The notes beneath the pieces are model-generated. The model searched no databases. It had not been told where the DNA came from and saw only the letters and a program-made list of their open reading frames with translations. Shown here piece after piece: positions 9,139 to 18,600 of a stretch of 64,000 nucleotides of DNA. Made by a program: the position numbers and the translations under genes. The stretch covers positions 8,135,501-8,199,500 of the forward strand of contig NZ_CP059732.1 in assembly GCF_014117325.1 (NCBI RefSeq), in the 5' to 3' direction. The stretch comes from Spirosoma foliorum (GTDB lineage Bacteria; Bacteroidota; Bacteroidia; Cytophagales; Spirosomataceae). Position 1 is the first letter of the stretch. Each line of letters starts with the position of its first letter.

Positions 9139-9167
9139 AGTGTGAAAAGAATAGGTATAACGTTGAC

Positions 9168-9175
9168 CAAATCTA
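9168..9175 (-). promoter_or_regulatory. Putative -7 promoter box
   Basis: Read on the minus strand this is TAGATTTG, matching TAnnTTTG, placed 30 bases before the ATG at 9138. I could not find a TTG at the right -33 distance. Confidence 0.45.
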
Positions 9176-9253
9176 TTAAAAAGAGATTAAAGCTGGACTA
9201 AAATAAGAAAAAAGTATTTTATTTTAGCTTGAAGTGCTAGCTAAATAAATGCC

Positions 9254-9316
9254 CATTTTGGCCTAAAACACAAATAAGAATCCACTGGATTCTTATTTGT
9301 GTTTTAGGCCAAAATG
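9254..9316. repeat. Perfect 31-bp palindrome
   Basis: The left arm 9254-9284 and right arm 9286-9316 are exact complements around one central base. It lies after the stop of the dehydrogenase/cytochrome gene and upstream of the barrel-like gene, so it may end transcription, but there is no clear T tract. Confidence 0.9.
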
Positions 9317-9329
9317 TCTCAATCAGCTC

Positions 9330-11348
9330 TTATGGCTTCGGCTCACCTTTTGATTCGCTTCCACTAGCTGGTGCCAGCGAGTTGATCCAGGCGGCAATCT
9401 TCAGCGCGTCGGCTTTGGGGACTTGCGGCATGGGCGGCATCTCGGTGGCGTAATCGGGCCAGTTATGAGGCTTGGGACTATAGATCAAGTCCACAATCTG
9501 GTCGTTGGTGTATTTGCGTTTGGCTACGTCTGCAAACGCTGGACCCACCTGACGTTTGTTGGCCTGATGGCAAGCCGCGCAGGTGTGGCGAGTCAACAAG
9601 CCTTTCACTTCCTCATAGGTTGGCGCCTTCGCCATCGTTACCGCCTGACCTTCTACCAACTTAGGCTTGCCACCTGTAACGGGTTTTGCACCTGCTTTAG
9701 CGGGAGTTGTTTTCTTGCCCGTTTCGGTAGCTGTTGGTGCAGCAGGTGTTGCCGGAGTAGCTGCCGAATTCTTCGTGCTTACGTCGCTCATGGCTAATTT
9801 CTCGCCATCGGGAATGTTGTTGAGCGTGTAATACGCAATTGGGTGAACGAGTGAATATGAGCCCGTAGCTCCCCGAACACCATCCAGCGTTAGTTGGTGG
9901 ATGTAGTATTTACGTAAGTCGCCTACAATCAGCCGGGCTTTCAGACCATCCGCCGAAACCTTTACACCTTTGATTGGAAGAGCTTCCTTGTTGATCGTTG
10001 GGCTACCGTACACCGAATGGTATTTGTACAGAAAGCTCTCAACCCGGTACGACGCCAGGTCTTCGGCCGATTTACGATCAACAGGACTTGTAAATTCCAC
10101 CTCGAAGCCGTCGGGCATCGCTTTTACGGTACGCATTTCGAACGGCACCGCGTTGTTCCAGACAAGCCGTTGTAAGCCTTCATTGGCATCGCCAGCCGAA
10201 CCCCATCCGCGGTTGGTTTCACCTACGAACAGCGAACCATCTTTGGCGAAGGCCATCCGCAACACACCTGATTTGAAGCCGTTACGGAATTCAATAGCAC
10301 CACCCTGATACTCGCCGTTCACTTTTTCCATGAACACCCGCGAGATCTTACTCATGCCCTGATCGCCAACCAGCAACTGGCCTGCAAATGGACCAAAGGC
10401 ACCTTGTGGAATCTCCAGAATCTCGGAGTTCGAAATACCCAGAATACCGTGTGGCAACCAGACCGCAGGCGTCTGAATATCGGCATTCGGAAACTGCTCT
10501 TTCATAGCGTAGAGCAGATTTGGCGTTTCATTAACGATGTTCTCGGGTTTGATAGCACGGCCATTTTCATCCCGACGACGGCGTTCGTCAATTTTAGCAT
10601 TAAACTGTTCGGCGGTCAGTTTAACGGGTGAGTTAGCCATGCCCGTCCAGCGCAAACCGGCTGGGTGACCAACGAAAGCACCTTTCTTAACGTGTACAAC
10701 ACCACCCGAACCCATCCAGTCGCCCTGGTTATCGGCGTAGAACAATTCACCATCGAAAATACCCAGACCACAAGGCGAGCGCATACCCGTAGCCCAAGGC
10801 TGCATGGTGCCGTTTTCGCTGATTTTCATCGTCCAACCGCGCCAGGGGACACGGCTTTCACCCCGCCACCATTCTTCATCGCCGAAGGCCACGTTACCCG
10901 TTACAAAGAACTGGCCATCGGGAGCAATCTTAGGCCCGAAGCTATACTCATGGTAATGCCCCGACAATGGCCAGGCATAAACCGTTTCGAACACATCGGC
11001 TTTCCCGTCCTGATTGGAGTCAATCATTTTGGTCAATTCGCCACGCTGAGCGCAATAAAGCGCACCGTCTTTGTACGTCAAGCCCAGAATCTCATGCAAA
11101 CCTGATGCGAACTTGCGGAAGAAAGGCTTGCGGCTGGTGGGATTTTCAACAATCCAGACATCGCCCCGACGCGTCGCCACGCCCAAATCGCCATTTGGCA
11201 ACACGGTCATGCCGCCTACTTCGAGCAGCGTGCCCTCGGGTGCGGTTACTTTTAGAATCTTGAAAAAATCTTCCTCCTTCGGCGATTCCTGCGCCATAAC
11301 CCCCGTGAGGCTGGCGATCGTAAAGAGGGTTGTTAGTATCTTTTTCAT
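9330..11348 (-). CDS. Sugar-dehydrogenase-like beta-propeller fused to cytochrome c
   Basis: A 672-residue periplasmic protein. The start at 11348 gives the signal peptide MKKILTTLFTIASLTGVMAQ; the frame extends upstream to 11423 only through an intergenic repeat. Residues about 30-400 form a propeller of the glucose/sorbosone dehydrogenase type, with blade motifs such as GMTVLPNGDLGVATRRGDVW and AFAKDGSLFVGETNRGWG. A Thr/Ala/Pro/Lys-rich linker follows, then a class I cytochrome c domain with the haem motif CAACH and distal methionine candidates in EMPPMPQV. Such fusions couple sugar or lactone oxidation to respiratory electron transfer. The gene lies 90 bases downstream of a DUF1080/PA14-like protein on the same strand, suggesting joint carbohydrate use. 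The substrate is unknown. Confidence 0.88.
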   Translation of the reverse strand: MKKILTTLFTIASLTGVMAQESPKEEDFFKILKVTAPEGTLLEVGGMTVLPNGDLGVATRRGDVWIVENPTSRKPFFRKFASGLHEILGLTYKDGALYCAQRGELTKMIDSNQDGKADVFETVYAWPLSGHYHEYSFGPKIAPDGQFFVTGNVAFGDEEWWRGESRVPWRGWTMKISENGTMQPWATGMRSPCGLGIFDGELFYADNQGDWMGSGGVVHVKKGAFVGHPAGLRWTGMANSPVKLTAEQFNAKIDERRRRDENGRAIKPENIVNETPNLLYAMKEQFPNADIQTPAVWLPHGILGISNSEILEIPQGAFGPFAGQLLVGDQGMSKISRVFMEKVNGEYQGGAIEFRNGFKSGVLRMAFAKDGSLFVGETNRGWGSAGDANEGLQRLVWNNAVPFEMRTVKAMPDGFEVEFTSPVDRKSAEDLASYRVESFLYKYHSVYGSPTINKEALPIKGVKVSADGLKARLIVGDLRKYYIHQLTLDGVRGATGSYSLVHPIAYYTLNNIPDGEKLAMSDVSTKNSAATPATPAAPTATETGKKTTPAKAGAKPVTGGKPKLVEGQAVTMAKAPTYEEVKGLLTRHTCAACHQANKRQVGPAFADVAKRKYTNDQIVDLIYSPKPHNWPDYATEMPPMPQVPKADALKIAAWINSLAPASGSESKGEPKP

Positions 11349-11359
11349 GAACAGTTTCA

Positions 11360-11440
11360 ATGTATAGTGTATAATGGATAATGTGTAATGATGGATAGCC
11401 GGAAGGCATTTTCCATTATTCATTGACCATTATACATTTA
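11360..11440. repeat. Imperfect intergenic inverted repeat of ATAATGG type
   Basis: Words around TATAATGGATAATG at the left face CCATTATTCATTGACCATTA at the right. It fills the short gap between two genes of a probable operon. Confidence 0.6.
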
Positions 11441-13324
11441 GAACAAGATCGAGTAGGTCAACTTCCCTTTTACTGGCACAATCAACTCCTGGCGGCCGTT
11501 GGCTTCCCGAATGGTCGGTTTAGCTCCGGCAACATCGTCGATACGAACGTATTCCTGTCCATCAACGAGGTACATGCCGTTTTCCAGGGCGCTAATGTTG
11601 GCACCGCTAATGAGTCGGGCGTAGAGATCGCTGGTTGGGTTGGTAACAGTCACTTCGCGTTGAATACCTTTTCCTTCGTTCAGGACCCGGATTTTATCGT
11701 CAACCGATGCGCCGTAGCTTTGATAGCGGAATGTTGGGCGATCGCTGTCATCCAGCACATAACCTTTCGGATGGTAACTCGATCCAGTCGTATCGGCAAT
11801 CCAGTTGGCTTGTGGGGAAGCCAATTTGCCCAAAAACAACACCGGAGCGCCCAGACGCTGAACCATACCCCTTGGCCGTGAAGAACCATCACCGCGCTCG
11901 TGCCACATAGGCGTAGTATCCAGAAATCCACCCCGCCAAACCTGCACCAATGCACCTTTATCTAAATCATAGGTATAATGAACTTGCTCTGGGCTACCTA
12001 CCGAAATGGCGTGGGTTACGCGAAGCGTATTGCCTTGCGTATTTTTCTCACCGGGCATATCCATGAAGCTACGCAGGATGGTGTTGGTGGGTGCATCTAC
12101 GATGATAGGATCGACTTCTTCGCCGGTACCGCCTGCACCATCGCTGATAACGTATTCGCGAATACCGGGGCCTGCTACGGTCAGTCCCAGCGAAGGCTGT
12201 GCCCAATCGACAAATTTGGCGTAGAGCAATTCGAAGGGCAGGTCACCTTTAGGAAGCGTTGCTTTGCCTTTGGCATTCCACTCGCCCGGCGCAATGACCG
12301 ACTGGTTATTGATTTTCATCAATCCACCACCACCTGGAACGCCCAGATTGAAGCTGTATTCGCCGGGTTCCGAAACTCGTAAGGTGCCCGTATAACGAAT
12401 CAGGAACTCGTTCGGAATGCGACTAACCGAAGCCGATAAAATCGTTGTGGCACCTTCTGATTCAGGAGCGGTTTTGTCGTACTCCGGTTCTTTCTGAAAC
12501 TTGCCTTTATACACAGCATATTTCAGGTTCATCAGTTCGGGACGGGGCTTGTCGTAGGTGACATAACGGATGTTACGAAGCGCAACGGCACCATGATCGC
12601 CCTGGATGCGGAGTGGTCCTGTGGCTTTTTCATCGGCAAAGGCAGAGCCGCGCGTTGGGCCAGTCAGTTCAACATCTTCCTGAATGACAACACCATTCAA
12701 CTCAACCCGAATCACGCGGCCATTTTCGGTTTTTTGCCCGTTGGCATTAAATCGAGGGGCCTGAAACGAGATTTTCATGTGTTGCCATAAACCGGGCGCA
12801 CGGCTGGCATTTTGACGGGCAGCGTGGCCTTCGTAGCCTTTATGACCTTCGGGCCGTTTTTCGTCCCAACGTTCATAAACGCTACCATTGTCGTGCACAT
12901 TGGGCGTGCGAATTTCCCAGCTATCGCGTAACTGGATTTCGTAGCGACCTTGCAAATACACCCCCGAATTCGACTTCGAGGCCATCATATAATCTAATTC
13001 CAGGTCGACATCCCCGTGCTGGAGCGTTGTGAACAGATCATATTTGTACGGATTTTTGGGATCAGCTTTGGGATGATCCAGCGGGATGTTGACCAGCACG
13101 CCCGTGCCTTTTTCGGTTATGAGCGTATTTTCTTTGTTAAGATCGGCCCGAACGCCACCAGCTATGCGCCAGTTAGAGGTGGGAGATACGAAAGCACTCA
13201 AGTCGTTGAGCGGGAGCGCGATACCCGGCGCAGGGGTTGGCTGGGCGGTTGCCAGGCCAATACCCACAATCCAGCCAACAGCCAGCAGTCCGCTGAGACG
13301 AGCTGAAATGGATAGGTTTACCAT
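11438..13324 (-). CDS. DUF1080 (3-keto-disaccharide hydrolase-type) protein with PA14-like domain
   Basis: A 628-residue secreted protein with a signal peptide (cut near LATAQPTPA, about residue 28). Residues about 35-255 are a DUF1080 domain, a laminin-G/concanavalin-type sandwich with the signatures SNSGVYLQGRYEIQLRDSW and GPLRIQGDHGAVALRNIRYV. Residues about 265-390 resemble a PA14 carbohydrate-binding sandwich (GTLRVSEPGEYSFNLG). The last 230 residues resemble the beta domain found next to haem-binding or sorbosone-dehydrogenase proteins in Planctomycetes and Bacteroidota. Some DUF1080 members hydrolyse 3-keto-disaccharides. It sits upstream of the propeller-cytochrome gene and divergent from a second DUF1080 gene, so a shared pathway is likely. 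Confidence 0.85.
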   Translation of the reverse strand: MVNLSISARLSGLLAVGWIVGIGLATAQPTPAPGIALPLNDLSAFVSPTSNWRIAGGVRADLNKENTLITEKGTGVLVNIPLDHPKADPKNPYKYDLFTTLQHGDVDLELDYMMASKSNSGVYLQGRYEIQLRDSWEIRTPNVHDNGSVYERWDEKRPEGHKGYEGHAARQNASRAPGLWQHMKISFQAPRFNANGQKTENGRVIRVELNGVVIQEDVELTGPTRGSAFADEKATGPLRIQGDHGAVALRNIRYVTYDKPRPELMNLKYAVYKGKFQKEPEYDKTAPESEGATTILSASVSRIPNEFLIRYTGTLRVSEPGEYSFNLGVPGGGGLMKINNQSVIAPGEWNAKGKATLPKGDLPFELLYAKFVDWAQPSLGLTVAGPGIREYVISDGAGGTGEEVDPIIVDAPTNTILRSFMDMPGEKNTQGNTLRVTHAISVGSPEQVHYTYDLDKGALVQVWRGGFLDTTPMWHERGDGSSRPRGMVQRLGAPVLFLGKLASPQANWIADTTGSSYHPKGYVLDDSDRPTFRYQSYGASVDDKIRVLNEGKGIQREVTVTNPTSDLYARLISGANISALENGMYLVDGQEYVRIDDVAGAKPTIREANGRQELIVPVKGKLTYSILF

Positions 13325-13398
13325 ACGTTTATCATGTAGTTTGAAGGCCGAAAGTTACATTTTTTCCCTTTAAAAGACTGCCAATTGACAGTTAGACT

Positions 13399-13406
13399 TA
13401 TCTTTG
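13399..13406 (+). promoter_or_regulatory. Putative -7 promoter box
   Basis: TATCTTTG fits TAnnTTTG and lies 53 bases before the ATG at 13459. A TTGACA-like word at 13385-13390 is closer than the normal spacing. Confidence 0.45.
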
Positions 13407-13458
13407 AGCGTTTTACCTGAGAATCCATTAACCCGAGTAAATTTCTTTATAATTTTCT

Positions 13459-14265
13459 ATGAAAAACGTACATCTATCGCTTGCTGTCTGTGTCGGCCTA
13501 GCGAGCTTAGCCATCACCAATCAGGCTGTAGCCCAAACTGAACCTAGCAAACAAACGCCCCAGTCGACCGAGATTTGGGAGCCTGTTCCTCCTGTTGTTA
13601 CACCTGGTGTCGTTTCTGCGAATACAAGCGGAACAACTCCTCCATCCGACGCAGTTGTCCTTTTCGACGGTAAAAACACCGACGAATGGGTGGCTATCAA
13701 AGGTTACTCGCCTGCTAACTGGGAAAAAACCAACGAAGGACCGCTGAAATGGCCCGTAACCGATGGCATTTTGTATTCGACCAAAGGCTTCTCGGCTCGC
13801 TCGAAAAAAGAATTCAATGATTTCCAGCTTCACCTGGAATTCAAAACCCCTGAGAAAGTAGAAGGTAACAGCCAAGGCCGTGGTAACAGCGGTGTCTTTT
13901 TGCAAGGCCGTTATGAGTTGCAGGTTCTTGACAACTACAATAACCCAACGTACGTAGATGGTATGGTGGGTTCGATCTACAAACAGGCGATTCCATTGGC
14001 TAACCCAAGCCGTAAACCCGGTGAGTGGCAAACCTACGATGTCATTTATCAGGCCCCTAAATTCAACAAAGCGGGTATGATGACAGACTACGCGTATGTA
14101 ACTGTATTACTGAACGGCATTCTGGTACAAAATCACGCGGCTATTCGCGGTACAACCGAATACATTGGTTATCCAAAAGTACAGCCTCACGGTGCTGGCC
14201 CAATTCTCCTTCAGGATCACGGCAACCCAGTTGGTTTCCGGAATATCTGGGTTCGGGAATTATAG
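13459..14265 (+). CDS. DUF1080 domain-containing secreted protein
   Basis: A 268-residue exported protein: signal peptide at 1-25 (cut at AVAQTEPS), a Pro/Thr-rich spacer to about 65, then one DUF1080 domain. The domain starts with VLFDGKNTDEWV, has the core GNSGVFLQGRYELQVLDNYNN and ends with GPILLQDHGNPVGFRNIWVREL, all standard for the 3-keto-disaccharide hydrolase family. It is shorter and single-domain compared with its divergent neighbour. A strong terminator follows the stop, so the gene is a single unit with its own promoter-like box. Confidence 0.9.
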   Translation: MKNVHLSLAVCVGLASLAITNQAVAQTEPSKQTPQSTEIWEPVPPVVTPGVVSANTSGTTPPSDAVVLFDGKNTDEWVAIKGYSPANWEKTNEGPLKWPVTDGILYSTKGFSARSKKEFNDFQLHLEFKTPEKVEGNSQGRGNSGVFLQGRYELQVLDNYNNPTYVDGMVGSIYKQAIPLANPSRKPGEWQTYDVIYQAPKFNKAGMMTDYAYVTVLLNGILVQNHAAIRGTTEYIGYPKVQPHGAGPILLQDHGNPVGFRNIWVREL

Positions 14266-14293
14266 AAGATAACCGCTTACGAACAACCATTAG

Positions 14294-14322
14294 GCCCCCG
14301 GCAATTAGCCGGGGGCTTTTTT
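14294..14322 (+). terminator. Rho-independent terminator
   Basis: GCCCCCGGC (14294-14302) pairs with GCCGGGGGC (14308-14316), followed by six T. It ends the DUF1080 transcript. Confidence 0.92.
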
Positions 14323-14338
14323 GTATCATTGTCGCTCT

Positions 14339-14408
14339 GTACCGATGGGCTTTAGCCCGTAAGTCTTTGTTAATCCTAACCTAAACACGGGCTAAAGCCC
14401 GTAGGTAC
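14339..14408. repeat. Intergenic inverted repeat, family B copy 1
   Basis: Left arm 14339-14360 and right arm 14387-14408 are near-perfect complements containing GGGCTTTAGCCCGT, itself a small palindrome. A second copy is at 36279-36339. Confidence 0.8.
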
Positions 14409-14417
14409 ACGTCATTT

Positions 14418-14924
14418 ATGCGCTATTTTACTCTTTTTATTTTCCTAATCGTCATCTCTTCAGCCTGCTCCACAACCACCGTTTATATTGTTCGTCATGG
14501 GGAGAAGGTGAACGAAACCGATACCACGAATCTGAGTCCGGCGGGTTATGCACGGGCAGCTGCTCTGGCCGAACGATTAGGCAATCAGCCTATCGATTCC
14601 ATTTTCTCAACGCCCTACCGACGTACCCGACAAACGGTTCAGCCACTGGCCCAGCGACTGGGAGTTCCAGTAATTGATTATCCAGCGAAACCTACTGAGG
14701 CTATTGTGAATCGGGTTGGCACTAGTAAAGGAAAAACCGTCTTGGTGGTAGGTCATAGCAATACAATTCTGGAAATCGCCAGAGGGCTGGGCGCTCAACC
14801 GACAATGACTAGGATAGAATCAGGCGATTTTGATAATCTGCTACAGGTGAGGCTTCATCGGGGATTGTTCCGTAAATCCGTTACGTTTTCGCAGACGACC
14901 TATGGCCAGATGACCCCGCCGTAA
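14418..14924 (+). CDS. Histidine phosphatase family lipoprotein
   Basis: A 168-residue protein of the phosphoglycerate mutase/histidine phosphatase superfamily. The leader ends in SSAC, giving a lipidated Cys17, so the protein is anchored facing the periplasm. The catalytic R-H-G is in YIVRHGEK with the phospho-accepting His27. The second arginine of the pocket is in STPYRRTRQT and the second catalytic histidine is His113 in VVGHSNT. The protein is short for a mutase and fits the SixA-like or general phosphatase branch. The substrate is unknown. The gene begins right after a family B repeat. Confidence 0.88.
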   Translation: MRYFTLFIFLIVISSACSTTTVYIVRHGEKVNETDTTNLSPAGYARAAALAERLGNQPIDSIFSTPYRRTRQTVQPLAQRLGVPVIDYPAKPTEAIVNRVGTSKGKTVLVVGHSNTILEIARGLGAQPTMTRIESGDFDNLLQVRLHRGLFRKSVTFSQTTYGQMTPP

Positions 14925-15010
14925 GTGACTCATCAAGGTTATATGTCGTCTCATACGCTGTTTTCTACAAGTCATACTAATGCACTAGTAACGAAGCTGG
15001 TAAGTCACAA

Positions 15011-15018
15011 TACCTTTG
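15011..15018 (+). promoter_or_regulatory. Putative -7 promoter box
   Basis: TACCTTTG fits TAnnTTTG and lies 33 bases before the ATG at 15051. It supports starting that gene at 15051 rather than at the upstream end of the open frame. Confidence 0.45.
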
Positions 15019-15050
15019 TTTCGCTATCCTGTCGATTTCTAATTTATCGA

Positions 15051-15548
15051 ATGAAACACCTATCACTAACTCTATTTTCTTTTCTGACTGTATCGAATCT
15101 GCTTTATGCCCAGGAGGGTATCCGTGCCGCTGGCGATAAGATGCCGGAAGTTCGTAAAACCGCTATTGCCGTTACACCCGCTACCTACAAACAACGCCAG
15201 ATTATGGTGGGCAGTGGGGGAGGCATTACGGGAGCCTCAACGACTTATTATCTGCTGGAAAACGGGAAATTGTTTGGCAAACGTAATCGCGATACGAATT
15301 TTACGTACATCGGTCAGCAGACAGCCGCCAATACGAAGCGCGTGTTTGAGTCGGTTGAAGTGAACGCCAAAATCAAAACGACCAAGTTCGACAACCCTGG
15401 CAATATGTATAAGTTCGTCCAGTGGCGAAAAGGTAAACTGAATTACAAAGTGGCCTGGGGTGCTGTGGATAAAACGGTCCCGACTACCTATCCGAAAATC
15501 TACGATTCGTTCATGGCCATGATTCCGGCTTCGCTAAGACTGAAGTAG
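15051..15548 (+). CDS. Small secreted protein of unknown function
   Basis: A 165-residue protein starting MKHLSLTLFSF with a signal peptide cut near LLYAQEG. The frame opens earlier at 14925, but that stretch has no coding character and a promoter box lies inside it. The mature part has alternating strands: MVGSGGGITGASTTYYLLENGKLF, then a FTYIGQQ segment and TKFDNPGNMYKFVQWRKGKLNYKVAWG. It resembles small Cytophagales proteins with no assigned domain. It lies just before a metalloprotease gene, but a repeat separates them. Confidence 0.7.
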   Translation: MKHLSLTLFSFLTVSNLLYAQEGIRAAGDKMPEVRKTAIAVTPATYKQRQIMVGSGGGITGASTTYYLLENGKLFGKRNRDTNFTYIGQQTAANTKRVFESVEVNAKIKTTKFDNPGNMYKFVQWRKGKLNYKVAWGAVDKTVPTTYPKIYDSFMAMIPASLRLK

Positions 15549-15551
15549 AAA

Positions 15552-15627
15552 ATGGTATTTGGTTTACGGTTGGCGGACGCATGAACCGTTGACACACCAG
15601 CTAACTGTATACCAAATACCGTATACC
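15552..15627. repeat. Imperfect intergenic inverted repeat
   Basis: TGGTATTTGGTTTACGGT on the left faces ACTGTATACCAAATACC on the right with about three mismatches. It fills the gap before the M4 protease gene. Confidence 0.55.
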
Positions 15628-15643
15628 AAAAAGCTTATATAGT

Positions 15644-18600
15644 ATGAAAACTCATCTCCTAATTCTGACACTTCTAACGACGACTTCGGCCTGGGCACAG
15701 CAACCCAATCCCGGCTTTGGTCGTAAGCTGAAAACCACAACGCCAACGGTTGGCCTGGCCGAACGGTTGAATGTTCAGGCGATTCCACTACCCAAAGACA
15801 GGACTGGGCGTCAGACGTTAACAGGCGGGGCACAGCTTAATCCAGAACCACTTCGGTTGCGGATTGTGCGGAATGCAGAGACGGGTTTGCCGATATTTAT
15901 TGAGCGAAAAATCAACCCAAATTCAGTAACTAATCAAACAAAGGTAAAGGGGGCGCGGCTCTCGGCAACGGCGGCAGCATCGGTAGCCTACCAGTTTATG
16001 GGGCAGGTTCGTGGATTGCTGAAGCTCGATAACCCAGAAGCCAACTTCACCGTTACCCGCACCGAAACCGACGATCTGGGCCAGATGCACATTCGCCTAA
16101 CACAAACGCATCGGGGTGTGCCCGTGTTGGGTTCTGAACTTGTTGCACACCTGACGGATAATGAAGTAACGTTGCTAAATGGCCATTATCAGCCTGTGTC
16201 GGCCGATCTGGCAACAACGCCTAAACTGACGATTTCAGATGCCTCTGAACAAGCACTCAAGGATGTTCGCAAAACGTCAACAGTCCGATCGTTTGGTGAT
16301 AAGTTGTTGAAAATGAAATCGACGGAAGGCGAACTGTGTGTGTTCACCATGCCAGACGGTGTTGCAAAATTAGCCTATGCATTGACCGTTCGACCCAACA
16401 TGCTCGAACGTTGGGAATATGTGGTTGACGCCCAAACTGGCGAAGTACTCGACAAGTACAACCATACTTGTTCGTTCGTGGGACCGATTAAGGCAACCGG
16501 GAAAGATTTGAATGGGGTAACGCGGACCTTCCAGACCTACCAGCAAACGAACACAGGTTATTACCTGATTGATGCATCGCGATCGATGTTTAATAGCTCA
16601 ACATCTAAAATGCCCGATAATCCGGTTGGCGCTCTCTGGACGGTAGACGCCCGAAATACATTTGGTACTAACCAGAAAATCTATCAGATTACCTCTACCA
16701 ACAACGCCGATTGGACGCCGACCGCCGTTTCGGCGCATTACAACGCAGGGGTCGCCTACGATTATTATAAAAATACCCATAATCGAAATGGGCTGAGTGG
16801 TACTGGCGAAACGATGGTATCTATTGTGAACATGCCCGACGATGACGGAAAAGCCATGGACAATGCTTATTGGAATGGAAAAGTGATGGCCTACGGAAAT
16901 GGAAAACTCCTGAAACCATTAGCGGGTGGGTTAGATGTTGCCGGACACGAAATGACGCATGGAGTTATTCAGAACACCGCCAATTTGCAATACAAAAGCC
17001 AGTCAGGGGCCATCAATGAATCGTTTGCCGACGTATTCGGCGCTATGATCGACCGGGACAACTGGACGATTGGTGAGACGATTGCTACCCCTGCTGTGCT
17101 GCCATCAGGAGCATTGCGGAACCTATCGAACCCCAATCAGGGTGGCAAGAGCAAAGACCCCAACGGCTATCAGCCCGCTACTATGTCGCAGTATGAAACG
17201 ACTAGTGATGATAACGGTGGCGTACACATCAACAGTGGTATCCCAAACTTTGCGTTCTACAAATTTGCGACTGCTGTAGGGAAAGAGAAAGCCGAAAAAG
17301 TTTACTATCGTGCCCTGACGACCTACCTGGTCCGCACATCCCAATTCCTGGATTTGCGCCTGGCTGTTATCAAAGCCACCAGCGATTTGTATGGAGCAAC
17401 GGGTGCTGAAGTGTCGGCGGCTAAGAGCGCGTTTGATGCTGTCGGCATTACGGAAGGAACTTCAACTACACCCAAGACCCCTGATGTACCGGTAGCTTCG
17501 GGTCAGGATTTACTCTTACTGGCCGATGCGACTACATCGAAGTTGTATTCAACAACGGTAGGTGCAGGATCGAAGTTTGACCAGAAATCGGCCTTGGGTT
17601 TAGTCCATCGTCCCAGCGTGACCGACGATGGAAAATACGCATATTACGTAACGACGGATAAACGTATTCGCTCAGTGAATCTGACAGGCACTCCAACCGA
17701 AACGATTATTTCAAATGATCCTATTTGGGATAACGTAGCCATTTCGAAAGATGGCACCAAACTAGCTGCGCTTACTGCCGATAAAGATGCTTCCATTTAT
17801 GTGTATAGCTATGATAAGAAACAAGGGGTAACATTTAAGCTCTACAATCCAACATACACACAGGGAGTCCAGACCGGCGACGTTCAATATGCCGATTCCT
17901 TTGAGTGGGATTTCACGGGCGAAAACATTGTCTACGATGCTTACAACGCTCTTAAAAACAGCTCTGGCGATGATATTGACTATTGGGATGTGGGTTTTAT
18001 CAATGTCTGGAGTAATACGACTAAAGACTTTGCCAAAGGTGAGATTGAAAAATTATTTTCTAATCTGGACGAAGGTGAGAGTATCGGCAACCCGTCATTT
18101 TCTAAAAACTCGCCCGACGTAATCGCCTTTGATTACCTGAACGAAACCGACGATACTTATGAGGTAGTTGCTGTTGACCTGAATGCGGGTAAGGTGAACA
18201 TTGTGTATGAAAACAATACATTAGGCTTCCCAAGCTATTCGCGTCTTGATAACAGACTTGTGTTCAGCACCGAGTCGGGAACAAGTGAAAATGTATCGGG
18301 TATCAATATGGGCGCCGATAAAATTACCCCGTCAGGCTCGGCTACAGTATTGTACACAGATGCGAAATGGCCAGTCTGGTACACACAAGGTACCCGCGCT
18401 GCTAAAACAGCCCAAACGATTACGTTCGACGCCATTGCTGACCGTTATTCCAATCAGGGTGACCTAACGCTGAAAGCAACCTGCTCGTCGAACCTGACGG
18501 TTGGGTTTCAGGTGAAAAGTGGCCCGGCTACCTTGACTGGCACAACCCTGAAATTTACGGGTGTAGGAGCTGTTACGGTGCAGGCTTTCCAGAACGGAAA

